Positions 1-9,598 of a DNA stretch of 64,000 bases are shown one piece after another (within the stretch, counting starts at the first letter, position 1; each line of letters opens with the position of its first letter). The stretch is from Leptospira johnsonii. GTDB taxonomy: Bacteria > Spirochaetota > Leptospiria > Leptospirales > Leptospiraceae. The translations under genes and the position numbers were made by a program. The stretch covers positions 186,001-250,000 of the forward strand of contig NZ_BFAY01000007.1 of the NCBI RefSeq assembly GCF_003112675.1. The letters are read 5' to 3'. Under the pieces are notes generated by a model. That model saw only the letters and a list, made by a program, of their open reading frames with translations, was not told where the DNA came from and did no database searches.

Positions 1-1737
1 TCCATTTAATTTTTCATGGTGAGCATGTGCAATGGTCGGCACCATTTTCAGATCGTTTGTCCAAGGGATCTTGCTCAAGAATTGGAATGTATGCTCCACA
101 TGGGACTCTATCTCTTTTCTTTCCTCGAAATCCAAAGAACCTTTTTTGATGGTTAAAAACCCAAACTCATAAGCAGAGATCAGATCTAGATTTTCACCTT
201 CTGTAGTGATGTACTGCATCTTAGCGATCTCTTCTAAGAACTGAGAATTTGCCTCTTCCAGGATAGAAGGTTCATTACTCTGGCTGATAATCTGGAACAT
301 GGAACTGAGTCTTTTACATTCTTCCGAAAATTCGAACTCTATCGCTTTCTCAAAATCGGAATATCCAGCTGGGCCATGCTTCTTCAAATATTCCACTTTT
401 CTTAAGTTCAATTTGGATTCAAAATCTTTCTTTAAGTACCGGAATCTCCAATCGATCAGACTGATCTCTAGATCTTCTAATTTTTTGGCCTTGACCAAAA
501 CTTTTTCTCTCACTCCTACTTTCCCGAAATCGTGAAGTAACGAAGCGTATCTGATCTCTTTGATCTGTTCTTTGGAAAATTTTGTGTCCTTATATTTTCC
601 GGAGTCCGCACGATCTAAGGTTTCCGCGAGTCCCACAGTCAATAAAGCCACTCGGAAAGAGTGACCGCTTGTGGTAGGGTCCCTGGCTTCGATCGCGTTT
701 ACAGAAGCGGTCACAAATCCCTCGAATAATGTTTCGATCTCTCTTAGAAGATAATTGTTCTGGATGGCGACTGCTGCTTGCCCAGCTACTCCGAGCACCA
801 ATTGAGCCGAATAATCGTCGAAAGGTTGGATCTCCTCCCCTTTCATCTGTTCGACGGACAATTTCTGGTTAAAATTCCTTTTGCGGTTGATAAGCTGAAG
901 AACACCTACCACGTCTCCCCTATGGCCTTTCATAGGAACAACCAACATGGACTTTGTATGATAATTCGATAATATATCAAAATTACCGTTGAAGGAGAAT
1001 TCGGCATCCTCCGGTAGATCGTAAACGTCCTGAATGTTCAGCACTTTACCTGTTGATGCAACATAACCGGCGATACTGGACTTATTGATAGGGAGAATGA
1101 ACTCTTCCGTATCTATACTCAAAGCTGAAATTTTAAAACGTAAATTCCGAACAAATCCTATATCGTCTTGTTCCACCAGATATAAGGAACCGGAGTCCGC
1201 ATTACTGATCTCTCTCGCGCTATATAAGATCTCTCTTAATAGTTTATCGAAATCTTTTTCGTTAGCTAAGCTGATACCGATCCTGGTCAATCGGTTGATC
1301 TCGTATTTTGCAGTATTGATCTTATGTAATAGATCAAACTGATCCGTGATCATATGTAGATGTAAAAATCCGTTTGCGAATGTTTTAGAAAGATGAAGAT
1401 CGGTAGTGATATCGGGCAATATTCCAAAAATCAAATCATCTTCAATCTCAGTATTCTTATAACCTTCGTATCCAAGGTCCGCATTTAAAATGAATCTGGC
1501 CAAGATCAGAGGATTATTCTTAAGTTGTTCCCTGATCTTAGTATGTTCGGATTCTAATGTTTTGGAAGAGATATAAAAGAGAGTATTAACAAATTGTGGT
1601 GTATCCCTGATCTCTACAGACTCGAAAAAATCTTTTAGATCGATCAGTTCTGCCTGGATCTTAGTGCGGAGGATCGAAAGTCTTCCGGCAAGAGTTACGG
1701 AATCCGTTACGATATATTGCTTAAATTTGGATTCCAT
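1..1737 (-). CDS. GAF/HD-GYP domain protein, probable c-di-GMP phosphodiesterase (3' end beyond the window)
   Basis: Read by eye on the minus strand from an ATG at 1737; 579 codons stay open to base 1 with no stop, so the C-terminus is missing. An N-terminal region of unknown fold (about 140 residues) is followed by a GAF domain (about residues 150-320, with [15 protein letters not shown] near 220). An HD domain follows, with [20 protein letters not shown] near residue 400 and HAHHEKLNG at the window edge, just where GYP would come. The HD-GYP family hydrolyses cyclic di-GMP at a metal centre; GAF domains bind small ligands or mediate dimerisation. It probably reports a cytoplasmic signal into c-di-GMP turnover. 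The missing bases hide the GYP triad, so the catalytic class is inferred from HD and HHE. Confidence 0.85.
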   Translation of the reverse strand, partial: MESKFKQYIVTDSVTLAGRLSILRTKIQAELIDLKDFFESVEIRDTPQFVNTLFYISSKTLESEHTKIREQLKNNPLILARFILNADLGYEGYKNTEIEDDLIFGILPDITTDLHLSKTFANGFLHLHMITDQFDLLHKINTAKYEINRLTRIGISLANEKDFDKLLREILYSAREISNADSGSLYLVEQDDIGFVRNLRFKISALSIDTEEFILPINKSSIAGYVASTGKVLNIQDVYDLPEDAEFSFNGNFDILSNYHTKSMLVVPMKGHRGDVVGVLQLINRKRNFNQKLSVEQMKGEEIQPFDDYSAQLVLGVAGQAAVAIQNNYLLREIETLFEGFVTASVNAIEARDPTTSGHSFRVALLTVGLAETLDRADSGKYKDTKFSKEQIKEIRYASLLHDFGKVGVREKVLVKAKKLEDLEISLIDWRFRYLKKDFESKLNLRKVEYLKKHGPAGYSDFEKAIEFEFSEECKRLSSMFQIISQSNEPSILEEANSQFLEEIAKMQYITTEGENLDLISAYEFGFLTIKKGSLDFEERKEIESHVEHTFQFLSKIPWTNDLKMVPTIAHAHHEKLNG

Positions 1738-1835
1738 CCTGATTATCCCATCCTAAGCATCTTTTAAAATCATGAAAAGGAGTTTTTTTCAAGTTTTAGC
1801 CTTGGTATCCTTCGAAAAACGACCCATAGATCGGT

Positions 1836-4190
1836 CTAATTTCTCTTCCTCTCGGAATATACTTTGTCTTTAATGATCTTGGCCCAATCCTTTACGAATT
1901 TTTGAGAATGCTCATAGCCGATCTCATATAATCTTTTGTATTCATCCCAATCGAATGTGGAAAAATCTCTCACAGGTAACTCCACGAATATATCAGAAGT
2001 CTCTTTTGTTTTTAGCAGATTGTTCCGGCTGGATAATAACATAGATCTCATGAATAGTTCACCAATATGAGGGAATGAATATCTATCTTCCTTTTTCATA
2101 AACTGATTTCCCAAAAGTTTTAAGGCAGAAGGTCCTTCACCCGGAAATCTGGACTCAACTAGTAATCCGTAGGTTTGGTCTTTGTTCGGCTGGGAACCTG
2201 CTCCTAGATCCACCGAGACTAATACGTCCGCTCCCTTTCTTCTTACTAAAGAGCCGGGAAGATTGTCCCAAAGTCCTCCGTCCACATACAATGCACCGTC
2301 GCTATAAAAAGGAGGAAAGATCCCCGGAATAGAAGTACTGGCACGGATCGCTTTCCACACTTCTCCTTGTTCGAATACTTTCGGTTTTGAATTTGTGAGA
2401 TCACAGGCCACAGCTAAAAAAGGGATCCATAATGTTTCTATCTTTCTATTCCCGAAAAATTCTTTGATTGCCTTAGAATATTTAGCCCCTTTCAAAATGG
2501 AAACGAACGGAAGAGTATAATCCCTGGTTAGTTTTGCTTCTATCCATACCTCTTTAATCAGTCGGAGAGACTCGTCGAATCCATACCCCATCGCAAATAA
2601 TCCAGCCATAATAGAACCGGCACTTGTTCCTCCGATCAGATCGATCGGGATACCTGCTTCGGTCAATGACCTAAGCAATCCTAAATGCGCGAAACCTTTT
2701 GCACCTCCGCCGGAAAGTGCGATCCCTACGGATCTACTCTCCAATCTTCTTGCAATACGATCAAATTCTCCCGCTCTATTCTTTCTTAAAATTAGCTTTT
2801 GGCCGGGCAATTCATGAAGAATGTTCTCCAATTCTTCCCAACGAGTATAAGAATCTTCTAAATAGATTACGGATTCTTTCATGGTTTCGCCCAAACTTCC
2901 ACCTTGGATCAGGTTCCAAGAATAAGAGTTTTCTAATATTGGCCGTCCTGTTTCGGCAAGTAGAAGAATACGATCCGCTTGTCTGAGACTTGTTTCCGTC
3001 CAGAGTGGGTCTCCAGTAGGTTCTACTTCGAAAACGACGTTATCGTATTCTTTTTCCAATCCTCCAAACCAGGAAAGAAGGTCAGGTATCCCGAATCGCA
3101 TTCCATTTTTTTGATGGATCCTTTTCTCTTTTAGAAATTTGGAAAGTTTACCCTCGTTTACCGATAAAGTAGAACCGAAGGATTTTAAGGATTTGGAAAG
3201 TTCATTGGAAAAATCCCTGAGTGGAAAACCTTCGGTAACTGGGACCAACGCTATCGTATGAACTTTTCTACCGAAACGGGAGGATTCTTTATTCCGTTCT
3301 CCCAATCTTCTGGCGATGGTTTCAGTCACATGAAACAATGCTTCCGGAGATTCTGAGATAAATTTTCTGAATCCATTCCGAGAAATTTGGATCACCTGAG
3401 AAGATCTGACTGCATATACGGAAGCAGAACGAGGCTCTCCGGTTAACAGGGACATTTCTCCGATGATATCTCCTTTGGCGAATTCTCCTTCTCCGGTTAT
3501 ATTTCCATGATCGTCCGCGACAGTATATCTGAACCTGCCCGATAATATTATAAAAAGTGAATTTCCAGGTTCCCCTTGGAGCATCAATCTTTCTCCGCCT
3601 GGAACGTACAACCATCTTAAATAAGGAGTCAATTCTCCGATCTTTTTACGATCCACATGAAAGAGTAATTCCAGATTAGAAATAAATCCCAAAATTTCCT
3701 TATCGCTAGGCTCATAAGAAGCCATTCTGAAAAATCTTTTGGTCTCTAATCTTTCCTTCCAACGTTTGGAAGTTTCCGGATTTTCCGATTCCCATTTACT
3801 CCAATTTTTAAAGCTGATCCTTAAAAGTTTGGAGTCAGTTTCGGTTCTTACTCCAAACTTCCCTTCTTTCCAATGAAAGAATCCGGCCTCACCGAAATGA
3901 GAGCCCGGTCCTAGGCTTCGTATCATCAACTCTTCTCCGGAAGAAGCGTTAGTGAATTCTTCACATTTTCCTTCTAAAAGAAAGTAAAGCCATTCTGAGG
4001 ATTTTTCCGGTTGTATGAGAACCGTGCCGGAGTTTACAGATCTATATTCGAAAAGTTTAGTAAATGATTCAGTTTCTGCCGGATTCCAATCTCGGAACAT
4101 TTCGCGATTGGACAAAAGTATAAATCCGAACCATCCGTCCCTTTCTTCTGTCCCGATCACCGTCCCGGGTTTTTTCTTTTTTTCTCTCAC
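1836..4190 (-). CDS. patatin-like phospholipase with two cyclic-nucleotide-binding domains
   Basis: 784 residues. Two cNMP-binding folds (about 35-130 and 170-290) precede a linker domain (305-480) and a C-terminal patatin domain. The patatin hallmarks are complete: oxyanion loop GGGAKG at 494-499, nucleophile elbow GTSAG with Ser523, and the catalytic Asp in DGG at 637. Only the second cNMP fold has a good phosphate-binding cassette (GEMSLLTGEPRSASV, about 244-258). The first (GEAGFFHWKEGKFGV) lacks the Arg and is probably degenerate. The order cNMP-cNMP-patatin is that of neuropathy target esterase, a lysophospholipase, so cAMP-controlled membrane lipid hydrolysis is inferred. The start is a GTG with no clear ribosome site; an ATG 29 residues in is the alternative. 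Confidence 0.88.
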   Translation of the reverse strand: MREKKKKPGTVIGTEERDGWFGFILLSNREMFRDWNPAETESFTKLFEYRSVNSGTVLIQPEKSSEWLYFLLEGKCEEFTNASSGEELMIRSLGPGSHFGEAGFFHWKEGKFGVRTETDSKLLRISFKNWSKWESENPETSKRWKERLETKRFFRMASYEPSDKEILGFISNLELLFHVDRKKIGELTPYLRWLYVPGGERLMLQGEPGNSLFIILSGRFRYTVADDHGNITGEGEFAKGDIIGEMSLLTGEPRSASVYAVRSSQVIQISRNGFRKFISESPEALFHVTETIARRLGERNKESSRFGRKVHTIALVPVTEGFPLRDFSNELSKSLKSFGSTLSVNEGKLSKFLKEKRIHQKNGMRFGIPDLLSWFGGLEKEYDNVVFEVEPTGDPLWTETSLRQADRILLLAETGRPILENSYSWNLIQGGSLGETMKESVIYLEDSYTRWEELENILHELPGQKLILRKNRAGEFDRIARRLESRSVGIALSGGGAKGFAHLGLLRSLTEAGIPIDLIGGTSAGSIMAGLFAMGYGFDESLRLIKEVWIEAKLTRDYTLPFVSILKGAKYSKAIKEFFGNRKIETLWIPFLAVACDLTNSKPKVFEQGEVWKAIRASTSIPGIFPPFYSDGALYVDGGLWDNLPGSLVRRKGADVLVSVDLGAGSQPNKDQTYGLLVESRFPGEGPSALKLLGNQFMKKEDRYSFPHIGELFMRSMLLSSRNNLLKTKETSDIFVELPVRDFSTFDWDEYKRLYEIGYEHSQKFVKDWAKIIKDKVYSERKRN

Positions 4191-4316
4191 AGTGTTAGTC
4201 TCTGGTATATATTAAAAAACAGACTGGTAAAAAGTATACATTCTGCAATCTGAAATAATATCGATTTTCGCCCTGGATTTGGTAATAAAAATTATTTCGC
4301 GCAGAGCACACAAAGA

Positions 4317-4350
4317 AAAACGCCCGAAGGAAAAAATCCAACGGGCGCAA
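4317..4350 (-). terminator. rho-independent terminator after flgE
   Basis: On the minus strand a CGCCCG arm (plus-strand 4342-4347) pairs with CGGGCG (4321-4326) across a T-rich loop. A TTTTTCTTT run follows directly. It lies about 30 bases past the flgE stop and should end the hook operon transcript. The AT-rich gap 4191-4316 shows no other structure. Confidence 0.75.
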
Positions 4351-4380
4351 ACAAAATGAATAGGAGATCTAAGTTAACGA

Positions 4381-5775
4381 TTAACGTTTCAGACCCAGGA
4401 CTTCCTGCAACATTTGGTCTGTAGTAGTGATCGTTCTGGAGTTGGCCTGGAAACCTCTCTGAGTTACGATCATATCAGTAAACTGATCGGAAAGATCCAC
4501 ATTCGACATTTCTAATAGACCTGCGTTGATCTTTCCTCTACCTGCGATACCTGCTTCACCGATCAAAGGTTCTCCAGAGTTATTGGAGAATGCGAACATT
4601 GTATCTCCCGCCTTATCCAAACCGGCTGGGTTATTAAAAACTGCTGTTGCGATTCTTGCTAAAGGTTGTTTGATCCCGTTGGAATAAACACCGGTAACAG
4701 TTCCAGAATTATCAATAGAGAAGGACTCCAAATATCCCATGGTATATCCATCTTGCTTTACTGCCTTAGTAGTAAAGTCGGAAGAGAACTGAGTGATCCC
4801 ATCTACCATTCCAGCCTCACCTAGAGACAGATCAAAACTTTGTGTTTGCGGATTGCCAGGAAGTTTAAAGGAAACTTTTGCATTCAGTTTTCCGGTGTTC
4901 ATCACGTCTGTTCCGTCGGAAACATATACGATCTTACCATCAGGAGTGAATCCGAACTCAAGCTCGGTGAGTCCCGGCATCTGAGTATTTTGTCCGCCTG
5001 TGGCTGCAACATCCACCGACAATTGAGTGGAATCTGTTAAAGACGTCCTTGCTTTCCAGGTATTTTCACGGACTTTATAGAATTCCATTTTGAATTCTCT
5101 CTCAGCACCTTGGTCGTCAAAAACCTTAATAGTGGTTACATGTCCTCTTCTTGCCTTAGGATCTGGATCGTTGATCATAGCTGTGATCTCTTCAGGAGTA
5201 GCATCAGGCGGAACAGCTTGCACGGAAGAATTCAAGTTGGATCTGAAATCCACTTTGGAAGTAGCTCTTGCAGGTTCTTTAGAATATACTGGAATGATAA
5301 TATCTTCGATAGAAGCGGAAGAGTTAATATACTTATTCCCTTTTTCATCTAAACGGGAATTCCAACCTTGGACTTTCAAACCGTTTGCTGGGTTCACATA
5401 ATAACCGTTCTTATCTAAGTTAAAAGCGCCTGCTCTGGTATAGAACTGCTTGTCTCCGTCTTTTACGATGAAGAAACCTTCTCCAGAGATTGCAACGTCG
5501 GTGTTTTTACCGGTGGTTTGCAAAGCACCTTGGGTCATGATCTTGTCGATCGCAGCGATCAATGCTCCGAGACCAACTTGTTGAGGGTTCACCCCACCAA
5601 TGTTTTCCTTAGGCTCGGAAGCCCCTCTTAACTCTTGGGAGATCATGTCCTGAAAAGTGACACGTTCCGTTTTAAAACCGTGGGTGTTCACGTTGGAAAT
5701 ATTGTTACCGATCACGTCCATCCGCACTTGGTGGTTTTTTAAACCGGAAACTCCTGAATAAAGGGATCTCATCAT
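4381..5775 (-). CDS. flgE: flagellar hook protein FlgE
   Basis: 464 residues; builds the hook that joins the periplasmic flagellar motor to the filament. The N-terminus has the flagellar rod/hook signature ([10 protein letters not shown], then [17 protein letters not shown]). A FlgE/F/G-type D1 region follows ([19 protein letters not shown]), and the C-terminal helix is typical ([20 protein letters not shown]). A GAGG ribosome site lies 10 bases before two adjacent ATG codons at 5775 and 5772; the first is used here. It is last in fliK-flgD-flgE, 30 bases after flgD, and is followed by a terminator. The translation contains no cysteine at all, which is odd for a spirochaete hook protein (see findings). 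Confidence 0.97.
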   Translation of the reverse strand: MMRSLYSGVSGLKNHQVRMDVIGNNISNVNTHGFKTERVTFQDMISQELRGASEPKENIGGVNPQQVGLGALIAAIDKIMTQGALQTTGKNTDVAISGEGFFIVKDGDKQFYTRAGAFNLDKNGYYVNPANGLKVQGWNSRLDEKGNKYINSSASIEDIIIPVYSKEPARATSKVDFRSNLNSSVQAVPPDATPEEITAMINDPDPKARRGHVTTIKVFDDQGAEREFKMEFYKVRENTWKARTSLTDSTQLSVDVAATGGQNTQMPGLTELEFGFTPDGKIVYVSDGTDVMNTGKLNAKVSFKLPGNPQTQSFDLSLGEAGMVDGITQFSSDFTTKAVKQDGYTMGYLESFSIDNSGTVTGVYSNGIKQPLARIATAVFNNPAGLDKAGDTMFAFSNNSGEPLIGEAGIAGRGKINAGLLEMSNVDLSDQFTDMIVTQRGFQANSRTITTTDQMLQEVLGLKR

Positions 5776-5805
5776 GGCGCTTATACCTCGAAATTTTCTA
5801 TTTAA

Positions 5806-6522
5806 TTAATAATTGCTATCGTTCGGTTTTCCGGGAAAACTCCAACCTGGAGCTCCGGAACTTGTTTCTTCAAAACTAGTATCATTCTGGTTTTGTAATG
5901 TATCTTGGAATTGTTGAGTTTGTTGTGATTGCGATGTTGGAGCTCCTGCAGGGGCATTAAGAGAAGTTCCCGCAGCAGCCGGAGTTGCAGTTTTAGGAGC
6001 CGGTGCTCCAGTTTGCCCTTCTTGTTGGTTGATGATCGCAGGATCGGTGATCAATGTGATTGCATCGATCTCTACAGTTCTACCGTTCACTCTTACGAAA
6101 GATTTACCTTCTCCGTCAAAGAACAATGCACCTGCGGTTCCCACCACATTCTCTCCTGTCACGAAATCAGGACCGGAAACGATCTTACCTACGAGCGAGA
6201 AACTTTGGCGATTAGTCATCTTGCCGATCCCTTGCGAGATATTATTCATCTGCTCTAAGGAAGAGAATTGGGCCATCTGTGCGATAAAGTCTTGGTCCTT
6301 AACCGGGTTCGTAGGGTCTTGAGAAGAAAGTTGGGTAATCAACAGTTTTAGAAAATCATCTTTTCCTAATGCTTTTGCGGTGGAACGTATCTCGATCCCT
6401 TGGAGGCCGCTTTTTTCTTCCTTCTCCAATTTATCGAAATGCTTCCTTAAATCGTAACTTCTGTCTCCTTCGAGATAACGGCTACGTGTAGCTTCGTTAG
6501 AAACCGCGTTTGCTTCAGGCAT
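5806..6522 (-). CDS. flgD: hook-capping / hook assembly scaffold protein FlgD
   Basis: 238 residues. FlgD caps the growing hook and promotes polymerisation of FlgE. The diagnostic N-terminal block is clear at about 48-105: [20 protein letters not shown], then [20 protein letters not shown] short beta-rich core follows ([20 protein letters not shown]). The C-terminal 70 residues are a low-complexity Pro/Ala/Gln/Ser/Thr tail with no recognisable domain, and the Ig-like domains of longer enterobacterial FlgD are not obvious. The ATG at 6522 has a strong AAGGAGAGG ribosome site. The stop of fliK lies 10 bases upstream, so the two genes are almost certainly co-transcribed. Confidence 0.95.
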   Translation of the reverse strand: MPEANAVSNEATRSRYLEGDRSYDLRKHFDKLEKEEKSGLQGIEIRSTAKALGKDDFLKLLITQLSSQDPTNPVKDQDFIAQMAQFSSLEQMNNISQGIGKMTNRQSFSLVGKIVSGPDFVTGENVVGTAGALFFDGEGKSFVRVNGRTVEIDAITLITDPAIINQQEGQTGAPAPKTATPAAAGTSLNAPAGAPTSQSQQTQQFQDTLQNQNDTSFEETSSGAPGWSFPGKPNDSNY

Positions 6523-6532
6523 GATCCTCTCC

Positions 6533-8014
6533 TTAAACCAAGATGTTTAAGCGTTTATCAGTATTCTTTTCGGCAAATTCCGGATTTTCGATAGAGTCCA
6601 TTTCTGAAACTTCTTCCAAATCGGAAGAATTCGAAAGACCCGAAGTTTCAAATCCAAAACCCTCTTGGTCGAAGAAGCGGGAAGAGTCCTGCCCATCCCA
6701 ACTCATGCGTAAAGAATCCTCTGACTCTACGATTAACGACTGAAGATCCAAGCCTTGTTCTTTAAAATCCTTACGAAGTTGTTCCAGATCTCCGGCGAAT
6801 AACTTTCTTACCTGATCCGACTCTACTAAAATTTTACCTTGTACTTTATCATCTTCTACAGTAATACGTAAGGAAACTCTACCTAACTCTCTCGGATTCA
6901 ACCTAAGAGTGGCTTCCGATTTTCCATTCTCGACTATATTCAATTTTGCTGATTGAACCAGTCTTTGGAAATTCTCCTTCATCTGAGAACGATCCATGTT
7001 AGAACCTGGATTCGTTTTAGAAGGTTTAGAATTCTGTCCGGAAACTTCTTGGTTCTTTTCTGCGACCCCAAGACCTGCTTTTAACAAAGAAAAGGTAGTC
7101 TCGTTACCGTTTCTTTGAGAGAAGTCCTGGTTCTGGGAACCTTTTCCAGAAGTATCAGACTTAGAAGCTTCTTCCACCTGAGCCGCTTTCGCAGCTTGAT
7201 TTTTTGAAATCATGGAAAGAGTTTCTTGTTTTTTCTCTCTGGTGATTTTCCAGTTCTCGGATTCAGGGATGAAATTTTCTTTATGAGAATCTTTTAATAC
7301 GGTTAGTATTTTTTCTTCGTTGGCGGGTTTGGAGAATTTGCGTGCTTCTTCCAGACTTTTTAAACCTTCATCCAGACTTTCTTTCTCAGAAGTTTTTTTA
7401 GTTTCTTTACTAGAACGTTTTTCTTCTGGCTGATTAGATCTTAAAACGGAAAGGTTTCCAGCTTCTTCTTTTTGTTCTGTCTTAGGAGCTTCTTCTTTTG
7501 AATGTTTTTGGATCTTTTTGAATGATACCGATTCTTCTTGGTTTGCAGCGGCGGAGACTTCTTTTTCCTTTTTGGCTTCTAATCCGGCCAAGAATACACT
7601 CATCTGTGTAATGAAAGGAGAATCTAATTCTTCGGACTCGAATTCAGAGTCGATCTCTTCTTCCTGTTCCGGATCGGCTTCTCCGAGTTCCGCCTTTTGG
7701 ACCTTCTTCTCGGAAAGGCGAACCAGTTTTTCATCGTCCTCTTCCTCTGAAGAGGTTTCTTCTACTTCTTCCTCTTCGGCTCTTACGAATAATTCAGGCT
7801 CTTTGGGCTCTTCCACTTCGGAAGATTTTTCTTCTTTGATCTCGGACTTTTGTCCTTCTTCCAAAACCTTTTGGGAGCGGAGTTGGATGGACTTCATCAG
7901 GTCCATAAAACTTACGGAAGGGGCCGAAGTTTTTTCGGAAACGTTAGATACCTTTGGCTCCGCCGAAAGTGGATATCCTTCTTCTCTGCTTGGTCCTTCC
8001 GTTCTGATCTGCAT
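6533..8014 (-). CDS. fliK: flagellar hook-length control protein FliK
   Basis: 493 residues. FliK measures the hook and switches export from hook to filament substrates. The long N-terminal part is very rich in Glu, Lys and Ser with no defined fold, as expected for the ruler region. The C-terminal FliK domain (about 350-445) carries the conserved pattern [20 protein letters not shown] followed by [16 protein letters not shown] and a [10 protein letters not shown] block. The start ATG at 8014 has an AAGGGGC ribosome site. It is first in the fliK-flgD-flgE operon. The acidic bias makes the opposite strand look open over long stretches, but those frames have no protein-like content. Confidence 0.93.
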   Translation of the reverse strand: MQIRTEGPSREEGYPLSAEPKVSNVSEKTSAPSVSFMDLMKSIQLRSQKVLEEGQKSEIKEEKSSEVEEPKEPELFVRAEEEEVEETSSEEEDDEKLVRLSEKKVQKAELGEADPEQEEEIDSEFESEELDSPFITQMSVFLAGLEAKKEKEVSAAANQEESVSFKKIQKHSKEEAPKTEQKEEAGNLSVLRSNQPEEKRSSKETKKTSEKESLDEGLKSLEEARKFSKPANEEKILTVLKDSHKENFIPESENWKITREKKQETLSMISKNQAAKAAQVEEASKSDTSGKGSQNQDFSQRNGNETTFSLLKAGLGVAEKNQEVSGQNSKPSKTNPGSNMDRSQMKENFQRLVQSAKLNIVENGKSEATLRLNPRELGRVSLRITVEDDKVQGKILVESDQVRKLFAGDLEQLRKDFKEQGLDLQSLIVESEDSLRMSWDGQDSSRFFDQEGFGFETSGLSNSSDLEEVSEMDSIENPEFAEKNTDKRLNILV

Positions 8015-8066
8015 AGTTTGCCCCTTGCAGTATAAGGATCGAAAGATCCGAGATTTCCTTGATAGA

Positions 8067-8072
8067 ATTATA
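8067..8072 (-). promoter_or_regulatory. possible -10 element for the fliK-flgD-flgE operon
   Basis: A TATAAT hexamer on the minus strand, about 55 bases upstream of the fliK start. No convincing -35 was seen, so this is a weak suggestion. A small hairpin (GGATC-GAAA-GATCC) lies between it and the gene. Confidence 0.25.
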
Positions 8073-8119
8073 AGATTATCTTCTTCCTTTATTGGATTAT
8101 GTCGTATTGAGCGAACTCT

Positions 8120-8138
8120 AGGTAGGAGCTCCCTACCT
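8120..8138. repeat. palindrome AGGTAGG-AGCTC-CCTACCT
   Basis: Perfect 7-bp inverted repeat with a 5-base centre, overlapping the last base of the small gene on its right. It could end that gene's transcript, though no T-run follows on the minus strand. It resembles the dispersed TGTWGGANNTCCWACA palindrome seen elsewhere in the window. Confidence 0.6.
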
Positions 8139-8335
8139 CAATTATAGCCGGCGAGTTCTTCCAAGATCCATGAATGAGCGTCTTGGATGGTTTTGTACAA
8201 ATCTTCCAACTTATGAAGGTCCATTTTTAAGGAGCCGTTCTCAAAATGCAGATGCACATGTCCGCAATTAGCGCATAGATCCGCGACAAAATAGCTCCTT
8301 TCTGAGATCCGGATCGGGCGGCAGTATTCTTCCAT
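8138..8335 (-). CDS. small conserved-looking hypothetical protein
   Basis: 65 residues, not recognised. It contains Cys5 and a CANCGHVH segment near 20-27, which suggests metal binding, but a single CxxC plus His is not a known zinc-ribbon pattern. The C-terminal half is predicted helical. It lies upstream of fliK on the same strand, about 120 bases away and separated by a palindrome, so co-transcription is uncertain. The 8336-8476 gap upstream is AT-rich and would hold its promoter and that of the divergent lipoprotein gene. Confidence 0.6.
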   Translation of the reverse strand: MEEYCRPIRISERSYFVADLCANCGHVHLHFENGSLKMDLHKLEDLYKTIQDAHSWILEELAGYN

Positions 8336-8497
8336 AGATATCCTCTTTCTTATCAGGGTCTTTTGTTCTAGGAAATTGTCAAATTGATTTTGAGTCTTAT
8401 TATCAATATAGTAAAAAAGAATGAGAAGAATGTCTATTCCGCCTGATCCATGAGATATCTTGACATTACGAATTGAATGCTTCGGAATAGGCCTCCC

Positions 8498-9562
8498 ATG
8501 TTTCTCTTTAAGCTTAAAATATATCTTCAGACCTTACTCTTAGTCCTCCTTTTAGGGAATTGCACATTGCATGGGATCATTCTTCGGGAAAAACGAGAGA
8601 ATCAAAATCCGACCTTTCGCACAAAACTTATTAGCGACTTTGTAATGAGCAGAAGTGAAGGAAATTCCTATCTTTTGGATCTGAATCTGAATAGCAGATA
8701 TGGGAACGATCATATAGGCAAAGCGGTCTCGGGACTTTCCGAACTGGATCTTAGGCCTGATGCAAGAGTATTGATCCGTTATTCTTCTTTTGTGCAACCG
8801 AGTAAAGAGGCGTCTTGGTTCCTATTTTTTATCACACTTGGGGTTTATCCATTAGTTGAGACTTGCACCGGGACTGGCACGTTTGATTTTATTGATAAAA
8901 AAACAGGCCAGGTAGTCTTATCTAAAAATATAAAGATCACTGGAGTGAAAACATTCGGATGGTTCCCATTACTCGCCTCCCCTGTTGCTGAAATAGGAAG
9001 AGAAGTCCATACAGGAAGTTCTTTTGCATTAGATAAATATAATTTAAAAATTTCTCCTATTTTGGCCAAAGAGCTTGGCTCTTATTTGAGCAACATAGAT
9101 CAGAAGGATATCCAAAAATATTTCCATTCTACGGAGACCTTCCCTCTTCCTGCCATTCATATCGGAAAAATAAACGGTGAATTCGTAAACGAGATCAGAT
9201 CAGCTTTTACGGAAGAGCTCACCAAGAGCGGCTTCACAATCATTACAAGAGATCCGGAGAATCTGAAAAAGATCGTAGATCTGCAAACGATGGAGAACAC
9301 AGGTTTAGTAGAAAATCCTTTATCGATCGGAAAATTGGCCAGTCTACGATATTCCTTAAACGTGGATTCTAAGATCGATGAAAATTATATTCATTTGAAT
9401 ATCAATGTAGAAGACTTACAATCAGGCAAGATCATCTGGACTGATAAGAGAAAGGATTATTATTCAAGTAGATATAGAGAAGGTCTGCTCTCCGATCTAG
9501 CCGAGATGTCGAATGCAGCTGTTTCTTCTTTGAAATTAAAACTCTTAACCGGAAAGAATTAA
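8498..9562 (+). CDS. putative lipoprotein of unknown function
   Basis: 354 residues from the chosen ATG. A Lys-containing N-region and hydrophobic core (LLLVLLLGNC) end in a lipobox-like Cys, so export and lipidation are inferred. The middle holds a hydrophobic stretch (SWFLFFITLGVYPLVE) and a TGTFDFIDKKTG segment. The C-terminal half resembles the alpha/beta fold of outer-membrane-associated lipoproteins (INGEFVNEIRSAFTEELTKSGF, then LNINVEDLQSGKIIWTDKR). I do not recognise the family. An in-frame ATG at 8477 would add seven residues; the later start is preferred because GGAATAGG lies just upstream. Confidence 0.72.
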   Translation: MFLFKLKIYLQTLLLVLLLGNCTLHGIILREKRENQNPTFRTKLISDFVMSRSEGNSYLLDLNLNSRYGNDHIGKAVSGLSELDLRPDARVLIRYSSFVQPSKEASWFLFFITLGVYPLVETCTGTGTFDFIDKKTGQVVLSKNIKITGVKTFGWFPLLASPVAEIGREVHTGSSFALDKYNLKISPILAKELGSYLSNIDQKDIQKYFHSTETFPLPAIHIGKINGEFVNEIRSAFTEELTKSGFTIITRDPENLKKIVDLQTMENTGLVENPLSIGKLASLRYSLNVDSKIDENYIHLNINVEDLQSGKIIWTDKRKDYYSSRYREGLLSDLAEMSNAAVSSLKLKLLTGKN

Positions 9563-9598
9563 GATCTAAAATTTCCGGCGTGAATCCTATCCGTAAAC

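Noticed and set aside
7518..8147. Plus-strand open frame of 209 codons, Ser-rich
   Set aside because: It lies opposite the Glu/Lys-rich part of fliK, where GAA/GAG codons read as Ser/Phe codons in reverse.
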